Below, in pieces: positions 24,501 through 38,245 of a stretch of 64,000 nucleotides of DNA. This DNA is from Oreocharis arfaki (lineage: Eukaryota > Chordata > Aves > Passeriformes > Paramythiidae). The first letter of the stretch is position 1; each line of letters opens with the position of its first letter. Below the pieces are notes generated by a model. It was not told the DNA's origin, did no database searches, and worked only from the letters and a program-made list of their open reading frames with translations. The DNA lies in the NCBI GenBank assembly GCA_013398015.1, contig VZRR01014165.1, positions 2,899,290 to 2,963,289 on the forward strand, written 5' to 3'. Made by a program: the position numbers and the translations under genes.

Positions 24501-27500
24501 AATGTCATTCATCCAGCGGGAAGAAGCTGATGGATAGGCCATGTGTGTCTTGGCGCTTTTAGCACACTTACTTCCTTGCCAAAGCTTTGGAGAAAATAAA
24601 CTGCTTTTAATGGAAGCTTGCCCAAACAACACCCAAACACTGACACAAGCCTCTGCGTGGCAAGCTTGAATCTACCTGGCTTGTTGGCTAACTGCTTCAG
24701 AAACCAAGCTGCAGTGCAAGCTGTGAACAAGTCGCAGCGCAATGCTCCCGCCTGATGCAATGCAAAGCAGCCAATGCAGGAATGTGCACCAGAGAGCCAG
24801 CTCAATAGAAATCAAGACCTACCTTAGCATCAAATTATGTATTCTCAGCTTTTAGAGGCTTGGCCTCAGGCCGTTTTTTTCATATTTAGCTCACTCTGTG
24901 CTTTAACTGGAGCTGAGAAAGTTGCTGACTCCGTCCTGTGAAACCTCAGCTGCCCAGACGAGGAGCTGACCTGATTCACTGCCAGCGTCATGCTCAGACC
25001 TACTGCCTGAGCTCCTGTGCCTGACCCTGTGTGAGAGCCTCTCCCCGCCTGTGAGCCAGATTAACCCAAGTCTCTACCAGCTCCAGGAAAATTACACTGG
25101 CTTGAAACAATGTGTTTGACATGGGTCCTTTTCCTGGGTGCCTAAGCCTGAGCGGATGGTTTTTCCTCCTATGTGCACACAGGAGCCCTGTCTTTGGAAA
25201 ATACGCAGAAACAGGAGATCCCATTTATGGTTTTTTGTTAAGCTTCCAGCCTTGAGGCATACAAGTTGCTTCAGTGAAAGGAAATAGAGAGTTTCGAGGT
25301 GTGCATGGGCAGGAATCCTGCCTTGTCCTTGGGTATGATAAAGTTGCCCAATATCTGGGGCTTTTTGACTGTTGGGTGTGCAGGAGCTCTGGGAAGGAAC
25401 AGTGGATGGATGTCTGCAGGTCACTCCTTGCCTCCATCCTGGCATGAAGAGAGTTGCTGAGGAGCATGTGCTCCTCTTGCAGCTGCTGAGATCCACCCCC
25501 AGATCCACCAGCATGCACAGCAAAAAGGTCTCTTTCCATATGTGTCAAAATTAGGGATATAGTATTTATTTATATACTACGTGTAGGTGCTTTCTGGCTC
25601 TCTTTGGAGACATCCTCTCTGCCCCCGATTAATTTTCTCCTCTCCTGCCTCCCATGCTCCCCCCTTGCTGCCCCCAGCACCCCCCTCTTCCCCCATCCCT
25701 GATGAATTACTCCTGCTCCCAGGAATCGGGGCTGGCAGGCTCTTCAGTGGCTGGAGGGATTGGCCTTGGCAGCTGCACAAGAGCTGGGGTGGTGCAATTT
25801 GGGTGCCCTCCAGGCCCCTGACTCACGCACGGGGGCAACCACATCCCTCCTGGGGAGCTGAGCTGATCCAGTTTGAACTCCAGGCCTCTTTTCACCTCTT
25901 TCCCATCCACTTTAGGGTTTTAGGATTCAGAGAGGAGAAAGGACTCTCTGAAAGGGACCAGGGCTGCAGCTGGACATTGTCACTCCCCTGCATGGCATTT
26001 GCCACCTGCTCTGCTTGGGAAAGGCAATGTGGATATTTTTCTCCGCCTGGTCATCTGAGTGGTGTTGCTTTGGCATGACTCAGGAGTGACTGACCTTGCC
26101 CAAAATAAAGATTCCTTGCAAGCATGAATCCCTCTTCCAGAAGAGTGTGACTCACTGGAGGTTTGCCTCCACCCTCTTTGGTGCAGTCCACAGCTGTGAT
26201 TCCCTTTGGAGGCTTTTTTGGGTTTCTTTCACCCCAAAACACAGGTTGACTTTGAGAAATGGATTTGTGTGGATTTCTGTCCTGGGCCAAATTCCTTTCC
26301 CATGCTCAGATCCCTGCAGGCCACATCCAAGTTCTCCATTCTGGATTGAGCTCACATGTCAGACAGTGGTTAAAAGGCACTGTCACAGGCATTTACTCTG
26401 ATTTTCTGTGCTTAGCATACACCTCAGGGTTTCCTCCAGTTTTCTGCTCCAAGTCTGTGGCTGGTCGGGGCCACGGGTCTGTATCCAAGATCTGAGGTGG
26501 AGACCTGTCTGCATGACTGAATATTGGCAGCAGCTGACCATAAAAGCTTTCCAGTGCATGGGAAGGCTTCCAAGGGGACTCCAGCTGACTCCACCTGGTC
26601 ATCTCCAATGCACCACATACAGGGCATCTAAAACTGTAGCTTATTTTGCTATCCCTGTTTCTGCATGCTTGTTTGACTTTAAGTAATTGCATCTCATTTA
26701 ATTGTGTTTTTCTGGATAGTTGATCTGATAATTAATTTATGTCATACCTTGCTGCCTTTGCTGAGCTTTTCATGCTGTGTCCCCTCATTTTTATCTTCTG
26801 ATGCTCACCCTCCAAGGACCTGTGCTTCTGCCTGAATAACATGCTAACCTTGGACACCAGATGCTTGTTCTTTTACTCCAGGGTCCCACATCACCTCTGG
26901 CAAAAGCTGACCTTGTCTTAAAACCTCTAAGTCCAATATAAATGATGTTCTGGACTCAGAAACATGAGGCTGCCTGCAGATTTGGCCCCAAGCTTCTCTT
27001 CTCCCGCATTTGTGACCAGAAATGCTTTAGTACCTTCTCATGCCCTTCCATCAGCTGTCTTGGACCTCAAAGCATCACAAAAGGAGGGGAAAAATGCTCT
27101 CCAGACCATCCCAGCAGCCCAGCTATAAAATGTTCCAGCCAGAACCAATTTGTATTGATTTAGCAAAACTTTCAAAAGGCTTACAAACTGCTGGTCCAAG
27201 GCTTGCCCCTCTGTGCTAAGGAGACTCATGCAACTAGGAGCCTTTCAGGACGTGCCCAGCGAAAAAAGTGCAAACACTTTATGGTGAATATTATGAAATC
27301 TGGAAAGTATTTTAAAAGGACATTTAAATATTTAATAATGACAGAGTGGATCAAAGAATTGCCCGGGGAATAGCTCCCAGTCCTGCTGCTGAAGTGCTGT
27401 TTGCTAAGAAAGGTCAAATAGCAAACTGCTGAGGACACACACACTGAGCCTAAAGTCATGTTCTCTTTCAGGATGGTGTATCTGATCTGCTCAGGTCAAA

Positions 27501-28214
27501 CAGTCATCCATGTTTTTGTCTGCCTTGCTAAGACAGGAACATCTCAGGAAGCTAAAGCTAAAGTTATGACAAGTATTCAAAACACATCAAGGAGACTCCA
27601 AACTGTCTCAAACCTTATTTCAGGGCAAACACCAGAAATTATCAAGGCATTTTAATCCTTTGCTTGACTTGTGTCATATTTTTGAATGGTTTCCTGAAAC
27701 CAGAAGTGCTGGAAGCTTTGCTTAAAAGGAAGGAGGAAATTTCACCTAATGTGATCTCAAATCAGACCTCTGAATAAAAAGTGAGGGCTCCAAAATCAAT
27801 AAGTTTGAGCTCAGAAGTGGGAAAAAAAGAGTGTTTCTTCAGTTATAACCAAGTTAAGCATGTTGGCTCTGATTTTGCCAGGTGTTCTGTGTTCAGTCTT
27901 TCTTGGTGTTCACTATCTAGACAGATTTCATTCTGAAATGCTGTAGGAAATTCTCAGTTTGCTCTCTTCCAGCCCGACATTTAAGGAACTGGACAGTAGG
28001 TCATTCTGGACTTCAAGTAAGCCTTTGATTTCACCTTAGGCTTCTCAAGAAGATGTTGTGACAGGGATGCAGGCCCACGGTAAGCAATGACTGTCATACA
28101 GATATTTCCAGCTATTTTTGTAGCTTCTTTGTAGATCTTCCACAGCATTATGGGCTAATTCTCACCTTCCCCTCAAGTATTCCCCAGAGATGAGACACTA
28201 CTTTTGGATTCATG

Positions 28215-28412
28215 ACTTAGAACAGGAAGAAATTATTCAATGTGAGGGTGGTGAGGTACTGGAACAGGTTGCCCAGAGAAGCTGTGAATACCCCATTCCT
28301 GGTAGTGTTCAAGGCCACTTGAACACTTTGAGCAACTTGGTCTAGTGGCAGGTGTCCCTGCCTGTGGCAGGGGGTTGATCTTTTCCAACCCAAAATCTTC
28401 TGTGGTTCTATG
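28215..28412 (+). mobile_element. CR1 LINE 3' fragment
   Basis: This matches the terminal part of avian CR1: the GTGAGGGTGGTGAGG block, CTGGAACAGGTTGCCCAGAG, the AGTGTTCAAGGCCA block, GTCTAGTGGCAGGTGTCCC, and the CTTCTGTGGTTCTATG ending. It is 5'-truncated, as nearly all CR1 copies are. It lacks roughly 25 nt between the GGCAGGGGG and TTCCAACC blocks, so it also carries an internal deletion. The element is non-coding. Confidence 0.9.
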
Positions 28413-31400
28413 CTGATGTGGTTCACATGCAGACCCTTCTTGCATTCACCATAATTACAAACCAAGGCCTCTCACAAGCTTCCCAGAAGGTCAGGAGCTG
28501 CACTGTCCTCTCACACGAACCCCCAGATCTATTAATCTGTTAAGTAGGCTTCACAGCTTTTTCCAAGCCAGGCAATGCAAAACGACCTTCTTTGAGTCCT
28601 GCCCTGTGCACTCCTTCACCGTGCTTTGCCACAGGCGAGGCGCTTGTCCACCTGCAAAGGCAGAAGCTGAAAAAGCTCTTCGTGGGAGAGAGTATTGGCG
28701 AAGGGGGGGAAAGAGTCTGGTGAAGGAAGACTTGGTGGTAAAATTATTATTTTTTTACAGACAGGAGCAGCTGACAAATCCATCCTGTCTGTGCTTTTTG
28801 TGTGGCATTACAAAATTAGAAAGTTGTTTTTTAAAGAACATGAAACTGCTGAACAACAGAAACCGAAGTGCTGTAAATAGTGCTGGGCTCTTTGAAGCCA
28901 CAAAGAGGAGACTGTTCTGCTGGGAGATGCCAGGCCTGGGAACACGGGTTTCCTTTGTCTGTGTGTCATTATGCAGCAGCTGGCGTGCGCTGAGCCCGAC
29001 TCCCAAATTTTCTTGTGCTGCTAACTCAGGACAAAGAAGAGACAGTGGCTGCCTGGGAGGGGTGGCCAAGAGAGTTCTGAGTCTTCAACCCACCTGGCTC
29101 CATGGGGCAATGGTCTCCTATGGATACATGTGGTAGGGTAAAGAACCGATCTGCAAGTAAAATTTGCTCAAATTATCTGAGATAATTGTTTATGTTTTGT
29201 CTTAGGAGGAATAAAAAAATCCCAGCTCCGTCTCTTAGGAGATACAGTTTAGGCTCTAGTGTCCTTGTCACCAATGCCAGTGGGTTTTGCATTGGGGATG
29301 GTGGCAGCTGACATGAGCACCATGGTGGGTTGTCCATGACTCCTGAAAACAGCATTCCAGTGCCCTGTTTGAGCTCTTTGGCTTAAAACGCAGCTGAGAA
29401 AGCAACAGGCACTGATGGGGTTGGTCCTGAACCTGGCTGAAACCTCTCTGTGGAAATACCTCAAGGGCAAATCATGGGGTACTATGACTGGATGCAACTC
29501 CTCAAAAGTGTCACCTAATAAGAGATGGTTGAACTGAGCCCAAACACACCAGACAGCTGTAGAAGCCCATTATGTTTCATCTGCTGCAAATGAACGCCTT
29601 CAGGGAATTTAGACCCCATCCTACATCCCTGTCTGATTTCTGGATGGATGGTGTCTCGACTTGAAACTTGGAGGTATTTTCTTCCACCAGTTGTCCGTGG
29701 CTGTGCCTCAGTTTTACCCAGCCCCTGCTCAGCTTTCGGTGTTGAAAGCAAGGATGGTCATTAAATCCCACTGACCTCCAAAAGAGCCCCAAATGAAACC
29801 CTAACAATGTTTTTAATAAAGGTGCTGGCTCTGAAGGGTTTTGTCTCATGTACCTCATGCCAGATAATGGCACAAGAGATGCTTGTAAATGGGAACTTTA
29901 TTAAACTTTCTTAAAGGAGTCTCAGAAGCGAGGACTGCACCTTTCAACCTTGCCATGAAAGAACGACTGCAATAAAGCTTAGTTTCTAAATTAAGCTATG
30001 GAAAGCAGGTCTAAACACTCTCAGTGATTTTATCACATGTGTAGGCATGGAAACATTTTCTTAACTAATGAACACATGGTGAAGTTGTTAATTGATCGTA
30101 GGTGCCTGAGAGCCTCCATTGCACTGATTAATTGCCTGCCCAGCTTTTAGTCTTTGAATGGGTGCAGGAATGAATGCCCCGTGGAGTCAAGCCTGAGGAC
30201 AGACAACCACCAAACAAGAGGGTTAGGCACAGTTCCACTAAGGAACAGTAGCCAAGATCTGGGGGAAAAACCTGCCAAGATCATCAGCTGAAGTAAGTAA
30301 CTCAAGAAGGAGCTGGGCAGGTTTCCAGAGCTGCAGAGTATGAGGTAAAGCCATTAACGGGATTTTTGGTTTTAAAGATAATGAGAGATTGGTTCGTGAT
30401 TGGGATTTCCTGGACTCCTGAGGCTTAGGAAATACTAGAAACACGGATGTGGAAGGCTGGCCTTGGGGAAGTGGGCTCAGGGGCTGCTCTGTGCCAACAA
30501 CCAGCCTCCCCTGGCCCAGTGCCATGCAGAAGGAGGTGCCTGGCAGGATCAATGTTGTGTTGGTGTTCCCAAAGCCAAGGGAAGGGTGACCTGCCCCATT
30601 TGGCCTGGCACTTGACAGCCATGGGGCAGCAGCTGGTGGTCTGCACCCAGAGGACGATGGAGTTACCTCCAAGGCAGGGGGTCTTTCAGCTATTTTTATT
30701 ATATTCTTCCTTCTTCCAGTTGTTTGGACAAAGGAGCTTGTACTTTCCAGGGACCAAATTCACAAACACAGACAGTGACCACAAGAGCACAACAGGGTGT
30801 CTCCTTACAGATTGAATGTTCTAGGGGTTTAATGCCAAACTCTGTCCTTGCATTTGGAGAAGCTGTAGAGAATTTTTTTCACTGTAAGGGTTTTCACAAT
30901 GTTGTGGTGAAAAGAAGAAGGATTGCATAAAAATGAATCGACCACTGACTGTGGGTTCTAAGACCAAGCAGAAATGGTCAGTGTCTGCTGGCACCCTGCT
31001 GAACAGCCAGCAGGAGCTTGGATGATGATGGATTAGCCATTTTACTGAGCTTCTCACTTGTCTGTGCCCTCAGGCTCCTCCTGTATATCTGCATGCTGGG
31101 GGCTGGAGCTGACCCTCTCAGATCCTAGCTAGGGGTCTGCTGTCCTGCTGCCCCTTGGAGCCCGGTGGCCCCTGAGTTTGGGAGCAAACACGTTTGCCAT
31201 GTCCATTAGGTGAGGAAAGATAGCCCTCAAAATCCTCTGATTGCTCTCTTGTTACTTTTTTTTTTTTTAAATATGCTTAAGATACAAAGAGCATAAATTA
31301 ACAAAGCCCATCAGCCTAAACGAAGAGAGTTATCTTCACGTGGGCCTGCAAGATGGAGCTGGACTTTTCCTAAAGCGCTTTGTTGCAATCAGATTGTGTC

Positions 31401-34400
31401 AAACCTGGTACAAACATGTACCATTGCCTCTGGCTGCAAAAGGGTTAATGTGATTCATGGCATTAAGTTTTTTCCATAAGCAAATGATCATCGCAAATCT
31501 CTTGGCACACTTTGCAGTAATCACCAATATTGGTGATTACAATTACCAATAGATCAAATAAATATTAGCAAAACAACTAGCTTTTCAGAAAAGGGTTAAA
31601 CCACACAACCAGCTGTGTCTCTACAAACACCACAGCATCTGAACTGCAAAAGTCATGTTCTAACCCCAACTGTGTGTAATGGAACAAGTTACTTTAATGC
31701 CTATGCAGAGAATTTCTCTATCTTTGCCTCCCCGAAGAGTTTGCTTCTTCTTGGCATTTTCCAGTGTTAACCAAGGCTCCATGACTGATGGATACTTGGG
31801 AGTTTCAGTTACTAGAAAGGGATACTTAAATACTTAAATATTTGTATGCATTAGCCCTTGTTAAATTAAAACTGTTTTAATCATGGGTTTGTTGCAAGAA
31901 TCTTAATTCCTGTCTTGACCTAATGTAATCCGGAGCCATAATACTTTAATGCTGAGACAGCCTCAGCCTGTCCCATTTTCCCCCACCCTTTCCTGTAGGA
32001 GGCATGCCTGCCTAACAGACACACATCCTCCTCGCTGTGGACAAAGCTGGCTGATTAGAACCCACATGAAAATATCCCAAATGATAAGGTTAAAACCAGC
32101 AAGTTCTTCCCACCTGCAGTGATCCTGCTGAAGCAGGAGATGAGAAATGGGAAGGAATGGTGTATGATGGGAGCTGTTACCCTAAGGCAGTGGAGGACAA
32201 CGTTAGTGGCTACATCAGTCATTGGGTACGTGTTGGAAAGCCAGCAGCAGCGAGTACTGCAGCCTGGAGGGAACTGGAGATTGAGGCCTGGAGACTGGTC
32301 CCTCATGGTTTGGGTCCAGATCCACCCGAAACTCTGGAGATTAAAAAAAATTTACGGATGGAACAAATGACACTTACCTAGTTTTGGCCAGAGAGCGAAA
32401 CTTGAGTGATTCAAAGGGGGCTGGTTACGTTTTTTTTTAAAGCCATGAAGTGTTGAATTCCTGTTTTGAGGAAAAATGACTAAACTTTGACCTTCATTGC
32501 CTTGCCAGTCTGTTTCCCACATTCACACACATGCTTTTCCTAGAAGAAGTCATCTAGAGGAACAACGTGCCTTTTGTTAGGAGCAGCCGGCTGAGTTAAA
32601 TAATGCTGCTTTCAGACCCCTCCACCGCACGGAAAGAGCTCAGTGCCCTTTTGGTTTGCTGTCTCCCATTATCTCAAGTTGGGCTGGGCCTTGCAGGCTG
32701 TGAGCTGACAGACAGGAGGCCTCAAGCCCTCTGAAGAGGTGTGTTTGTTTTCTGAAGCATGCACTGAGCAGGTCTCAGCTGAAAGCCCAGGGAGACGCTG
32801 CCCTGCAAAGCTTGGGCCTCCAAAGGGTGGCCGGGGAAGAGCTGCTGGGTGGGATGAGGAGACGCCAAGTCTGGAGTCTGACACCTACTCAGAGCCACTC
32901 TTCATAGCACCCAAGAGGAACAGAGATAGAAAAGAGCTCTCTTTAGGGTCTCTTCTATCTCGATCTGTGCCTGGGCACACTTACTCCTGGCCATTTGCTT
33001 TTGTTTGTCTCAGCTTGGCTTTGACTTGTTTCCTGCCTCTTTCCAGCCAGCCCTCTCACATCTATTTCTGCTCTCATTTATTTCAGAAAAATAACTTGTC
33101 TCCTGGTTTCCCTCTTCATCATTTTTGGTGGTGGTGAAAGGAAGGATCTTTTCACTTTCTGTTTTTACAGAGAATCATTGCTGCTTCCTTTTTTTTTTCA
33201 CCCTGCAAATGAGGCACACTAATGAGGGTGCACACCAGTGCTCGAGAAGCAGGAAGCTTTTAAAACCCCCACACGGGCTCCAATTTGTGTAACGGATTTA
33301 GTGGCAGGTGTGCCGTGTGGAGGGTGCAAACAACGCCTCAAAAGGCTCACGTGGCAGTTCTCTGCAAGGGTCATGCTTAGGTGTCAGTGCAGCGACTTGC
33401 TGCAGATGCTTGGTGTACATTATAGGGTCTTGCTTTAGCAAATCACTTGTGCAATCTTTTAGCCAAACCATCTGGATGAGGCTGAGAAAGGAGTGCAGGG
33501 TCTCATGGAGGGGACTTGCACGTGCCAGTGGGTGAGATTTAACTTGTGTTAAGTGACTGTGCATTGTGCCTGCCAATCCTGAGACACCCCTTGGGAGCTG
33601 CTCTAGAGGAAGGACGATTAAAAAAAGATAAAAGCTAATATGCTGGGAGCTGCTTTTGACCAAGCACCAGGATCTTTCAATTGCTTTGTAAATCATCCAG
33701 ATGCGTTTATGGAAATGTTTTGCTTATATTTTGTGATTCCAAGTATTGGATTAACACTCTAAGATGCTAATTTAAAATGATATTTCAGCCTTTGTCACTG
33801 TCTAGTTCTAACTGAATGATTTATCTGTGATATGCATGTGGATAAAAACTCACAGTTGATGAATTAAAAAGCAGAGGAGAAACGACACTATGTTTTCATT
33901 GCATTATAAACTTCTTAATGACTTCAGAGCTTTAATACCATGTGATTAAAGCTTTAATAAAAGAACCCATACTCCTCTGCACCCAGTACACAAGCAGCAT
34001 TAACGTTGGCCCACGTTTGCGAATGGATGCTGCAGTTCAGGGCTTGGCTCCTTACTGTTGGGGTGTGGGGCTTCCACTGTGTTAATCCAGATCTCATGTA
34101 TTTTAGGACCTTCTGCTTCCAACCTGTCCTGCCTGCAAAAGACCAGACCCTACAGAGGCTCTTTGATCTGATATTACTATTTGCAGCAGAGAGAGGGGCA
34201 ATTTGATGGGATGATGAGATTTTTTTTCTCAGCTGGCACTAAAAGAGAGGAGAGATTTGAGCTCTTAAACACACTATAACACGGAGGGAAACCTGCTGTT
34301 TTGTGGGCATGGAGACCTTGAATGCAATGGTGATTGAGGGGACTTAAAAATGTAAGAGAGACGGAGAATAAGGCGACTTCTTAAAAATTTTTTTCAGCGG

Positions 34401-37400
34401 CAGTTTCAGTGACTGCCCCACTTCACTGCTCCATCAGTCCATGCCTGTTCAGTACTCAGCTGAAACCTTTGCAGTGAATTTTTGGAATCACAGCAGGAGC
34501 AGGAAACAATCTCTGTCCTCTTCAAAAGAGAAGATCGCAGAGGAGAAGTCAGTGATGACAGGGGGAGCAGCTGCAGCGTGGCAGACCCTGTGTACCAGGT
34601 CAGCATGGCCCTGGGCAAGCACGAGCTCCGCTGTTTGCTCTTCCTAATATGATTGCTGCCCTCAGATACCAAGCTGACAGCCAGTTTAGAACATCTCCTC
34701 ACTAGGGCCAGTCTGTGCCTGCCTGCTCAGCCCCTGTCCCATGAAATCTGTGCTTAAGCAGAAATACGGTCCTTCTCCAGGGTCTCAATAGCAAATGCAT
34801 TGACAAATATGAGGTCCCTTTTCCTCTTGCATATGGCTTGCTCTCTGGGAACTGTGCCACACTGAAAGTGGGTCATGTCAGAAAACTGAAGAAGTGAGGA
34901 AGACTATGGCAGCTGTATCACTATTCTGATTTTACTGTTTTGGTCACATTATATGACTTCTTTCTAAAGGGATGCAGTGAGGTACTCAGTCCTCAGTACA
35001 GCAGAGAAGCAGGACAGAGTTTCAGCGTTCCCTGTTCACCCTCCAGAGGAATGCCAGAGGGGCTGGGGACAGCAGGGAGTGGGGGAGACCTGCAGAGCAG
35101 TTTCAGATAATTCTGATGGGAAAAAATATATGGTCATTCTGGTGCATCAGAATTCTGCCACACTTTCTGCTGCTGAATGCAGCACTCAAGGGGAGCATCC
35201 TTGCTTCTAGCAAAATGCATTTCTTTAAAAAAATCAAACTTATTTAAAATTATCAACTTGGAAACCAAAGTAGGTGACCTTGCAAGATGTTGAACCAATC
35301 TAAGTTGAAATGCAGATGTTGGTGCAGATGGCATGGAGCACGATTTAGTCATGATGACAGCAAAAAATATGTGGGACACCATTCCTCATATCATCCTTCA
35401 GTATAACACATTTTCCTAACCATGAATGTTATTTGTGGACTTTTTCCAGACCACAGTCTGCATATAATATTGTCATCTTACTCAGCCTGGCCAGAGAAGT
35501 TCATATAAAATATTCATTTAATGACTTGAACTGAAAAGGCTGTTGCTAAGAATGGACTTTGTATCAAGTCCTGGTATAAAAAGAACTTCTTTTTTTCCTT
35601 CATGTTTGTGAGATGTGTTTAGTTTATGGGTGCTCAGTGAATATTTCCACCCTCAGTAAGAGGTTCCAGGGACTAGTAAATTTTGGCTTGTGCTAGAATT
35701 AACTTGTACGTTATTTAAAAAGAAAGAATGCTCATGCAATTTGTATGCAGGGACCATAGATGCTGTATTCTAGTCCCCATGCCACCGTTCCACGAGGTTA
35801 ACAAGCCTCAATTCATTCTGAACACGTGCCTGGCAAGTTTATTTGATGCCTGTTGCTGATGAAGAGGCTTAAGCACAAGAGCTGAAGGGCTGAAGCATGA
35901 GGCTCAGCCCTCATGGCTCTGATGTGGTGCCGACTTTGGCAGCTGAGCTCCATCTCTGAGCCTGCCCATCCTGAGCCAGGGTGGGTTTGTGCTGCTTGGT
36001 CCCCTCGGCAGGGATTGGCCCTGGCATGGCAGCACCTCACTGCTGCTCCGTGAGCCGAACGTGCCTCCCCTGACCACCCTCTCCTGGCCTCGCGCTGGGG
36101 CTTTCACTGTGGGCAATTTTACTGCTGTGGCTGTGCCTCGCAGATCTTCCTGGCTACTTCATCTGCTTTTCTCACCTCCATCCTGATTGTGCCTGCTTTG
36201 ATGCTCAAGTCAAGCCAGTTCAGAAAGCTGAGCAGGTTGAAAATGAGGAATTTGCCCTTTTTTCCCCTGCTTGCCTTCTTTACTTATGTTTCTTTTGGAA
36301 CTGAGGGAACTCTGGTGCCAGATTACACCCAGCTGGTAGGGATCCACAGCCTCAGGCAACCAAGGTCTGGGTCTAGTTTCCAGCCCTACCTGGATTTGCA
36401 CAGCTCAGCCTGTCCAAAGAAAAACTGTATGTGATGGCTGGAAAAACCAGGGTCAATATCTGAGATTTTTTTTTTTTTAACATTTCCAACTCTCACTATC
36501 TTTATTGCAATGAGGTTTTTCTTGACTAGGGTCACACTACAAGTGCAGTAGTAGATCTGTCTTCTGATACACAGAATTTTTCTGCATGCAGTCACACCAG
36601 ATGTTCAGACTAAGGATGTTGTGAGTAATGTTAAAAGTATTTGTTTTTTAAAAATAGATTTTCATATGCTTAATTGTCCTGTCAAACGGTGGGGAATAGA
36701 TGGTCATGAAAATGAAGTTATTCATATTTTATAATTTTGTCCTTGTCTTTGGAGAAAAAAAAAATCTACCATCACCTTCATCCTGAAGAATGTTGAATCT
36801 CTTCCACAATCTTCCCACATACGCCTTATTTCCCAGAAAACGTAGTTGACTTTTAAAACATTTTATTCCATGACAATGCTGTTCACATTGACACAGCAAT
36901 CTCAAAACCAAAACCTTTTCTGAATTAGGCAATTCGTTAGATGTTTATTTTGGTGGTTTAAAGCCTATCTCCTAGAGGAGGAAATCCTTCAGCTGAACCA
37001 TTTGCTTTGCAAGCTATTTTTTCATAGGGGGATTTGTTTGCTACAAATGTTGTAAACAGTCTCACATTCCTGAGTGAGAGATCACCTGCATTTCCTCTGA
37101 TTGAAACCTCATCTGCCTGGACTTTCTAGTTTCTTTTGTTTTGTTTTGTTTTTTTTAAATCCATGCACCAAAGTTAAATAATAATCCTAAATGACTGTGT
37201 AGTGTTACTAACTGGCTAGTGGGTATGAACACATTACACATAGAAACAGAATTAGACCAAAATCTGCATTACAAGACGTAATTAAAATCACTACTGCTGA
37301 TGTGACTAATGCTATTAAAGCATTAGTGATAGGTCAGGCCCTGCTCCAACTGGCAGCTCTATTCATTCACTGAAACAGGGTCTTTCCATAAAAACTGATG

Positions 37401-37914
37401 AGTGCAGAAGTGCCTTATTAAACTGTGAGAAGAGATGAAAAATACCTTAACATGCTTTCAGAGGGGATGAGTGACACACAAAGCTGGTGCGTGCATTGCA
37501 ATGAGAGCAGCCACTGGTGCTGCTGTTAGCCAGACAAAGCCACGTTACTCTTAAGCATTCCACTAATTAAAAATAAATGCATATTAGGAAGCTCTGCAAA
37601 TCCCAGGAACATGAAAGAGGAGTGTTTGCTGGATTTTTGAGCAGTGAAATAATACTGCAAGTCCTAGTGAGACAGGGAAAAGCACAGTTGCTGCTTTGAT
37701 TTCCCTAGGGTAGCAATGGGCATTAAAGCAGGTGAGAGGCGTACGGCCTGGGGAAAATTTTGCCCTGAATTTTTATAATTTAGAGAGACACTGTCAGGTC
37801 AAATATGCTCTGCAATGAAATGTTATTAAAGCCAAATCCCAAAGCTTTTCCTTCTGAACTGAAATTTTAGAAAAAGGTTCACTCATTTCTTGTCCCTTTC
37901 TCTCAAAATCTACT
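28413..37914. other. intergenic DNA between RGCC and VWA8, middle part
   Basis: I see no supported gene, RNA gene or complete mobile element here. A perfect 24-bp palindrome lies at 31517-31540 and several T runs occur (near 31258, 36466 and 37150). A 176-codon frame at 28606-29136 (+) and other frames of 120-144 codons near 30.2-30.8 and 32.7-33.7 kb resemble no protein family I recognise and lack plausible splice or promoter context. Confidence 0.65.
31517..31540. repeat. perfect 24-bp palindrome
   Basis: The half GTAATCACCAAT is followed directly by its exact reverse complement ATTGGTGATTAC, with no spacer. The centre therefore carries CCAAT on one strand and ATTGG on the other. It is intergenic, and no function can be assigned by eye. 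Confidence 0.95.
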
Positions 37915-38245
37915 GGAGTACCTCTTCCCCTCCACTCTTGACAGACCCCACCTGCAGTGCTGCATCCAGCTCCGGGCCCCAGCACAGTAAGGACATGGAC
38001 CTGTGGGAGTGAGTCCACAGGAGGGACACAAAGATGATCAGAGGGCTGGAGCACCTCTCCTCTGAAGACAGGCTGAGAGAGCTGGGGCTTTTCAGCCTGG
38101 AGAAGAGAAGGCTCCAGGGAGACCTTACAGCACCTTACAGTACCTAAAGGGGGCTCAGGAGAGCTGGAGAGGGACTTTTTACAAGGGCATGTAGCAATAG
38201 GACAAGGAGGAATGGCCTTAAACTGAAAGAGGGCAAGTTTAGAAT
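37915..38245 (+). mobile_element. CR1 LINE fragment, truncated at both ends
   Basis: Recognised by the avian CR1 blocks GACCCCACCTGCAGTGCTGC, GACATGGACCTGTGGGAGTG, CTGGAGCACCTCTCCTCTGA and CTTTTCAGCCTGGAGAAGAG, followed by the GGACAAGGAGGAATGG block. Similarity stops near 38245, before the last part of the usual 3' end, so this copy has lost its 3' tail as well as its 5' part. The antisense frame of 155 codons at 37794-38261 is only a shadow of it. Confidence 0.9.

Larger units (their letters stand above)
15426..28214. other. intergenic DNA between RGCC and VWA8, left part
   Basis: I see no gene here. The region holds a short TG run near 15980, a GT-rich simple repeat (20131-20223) and a long foldback (21407-21509). 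Somewhat GC-rich stretches near 19.6-20.1 kb and 25.6-26.1 kb produce overlapping open frames on both strands (up to 163 aa at 25587-26078), with no recognisable domain and no splice context. They look like compositional accidents. Confidence 0.65.

Noticed and set aside
25587..26078. 163-codon Pro/Ser-rich frame on the plus strand, with overlapping frames on the minus strand.
   Set aside because: GC-rich low-complexity DNA yields open frames on both strands here. No domain is visible.
28606..29136. 176-codon open frame on the plus strand, the longest in the intergenic region.
   Set aside because: No recognisable domain or family, no start context or splice sites that extend it, and the composition is like the surrounding DNA. 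A BLASTP search with no hit and absence of RNA reads would settle it.
37305..37327. Small inverted repeat (ACTAATGCT and AGCATTAGT around a 5-base loop).
   Set aside because: Arms of nine bases are expected by chance in AT-rich DNA of this length, and nothing else supports a function.
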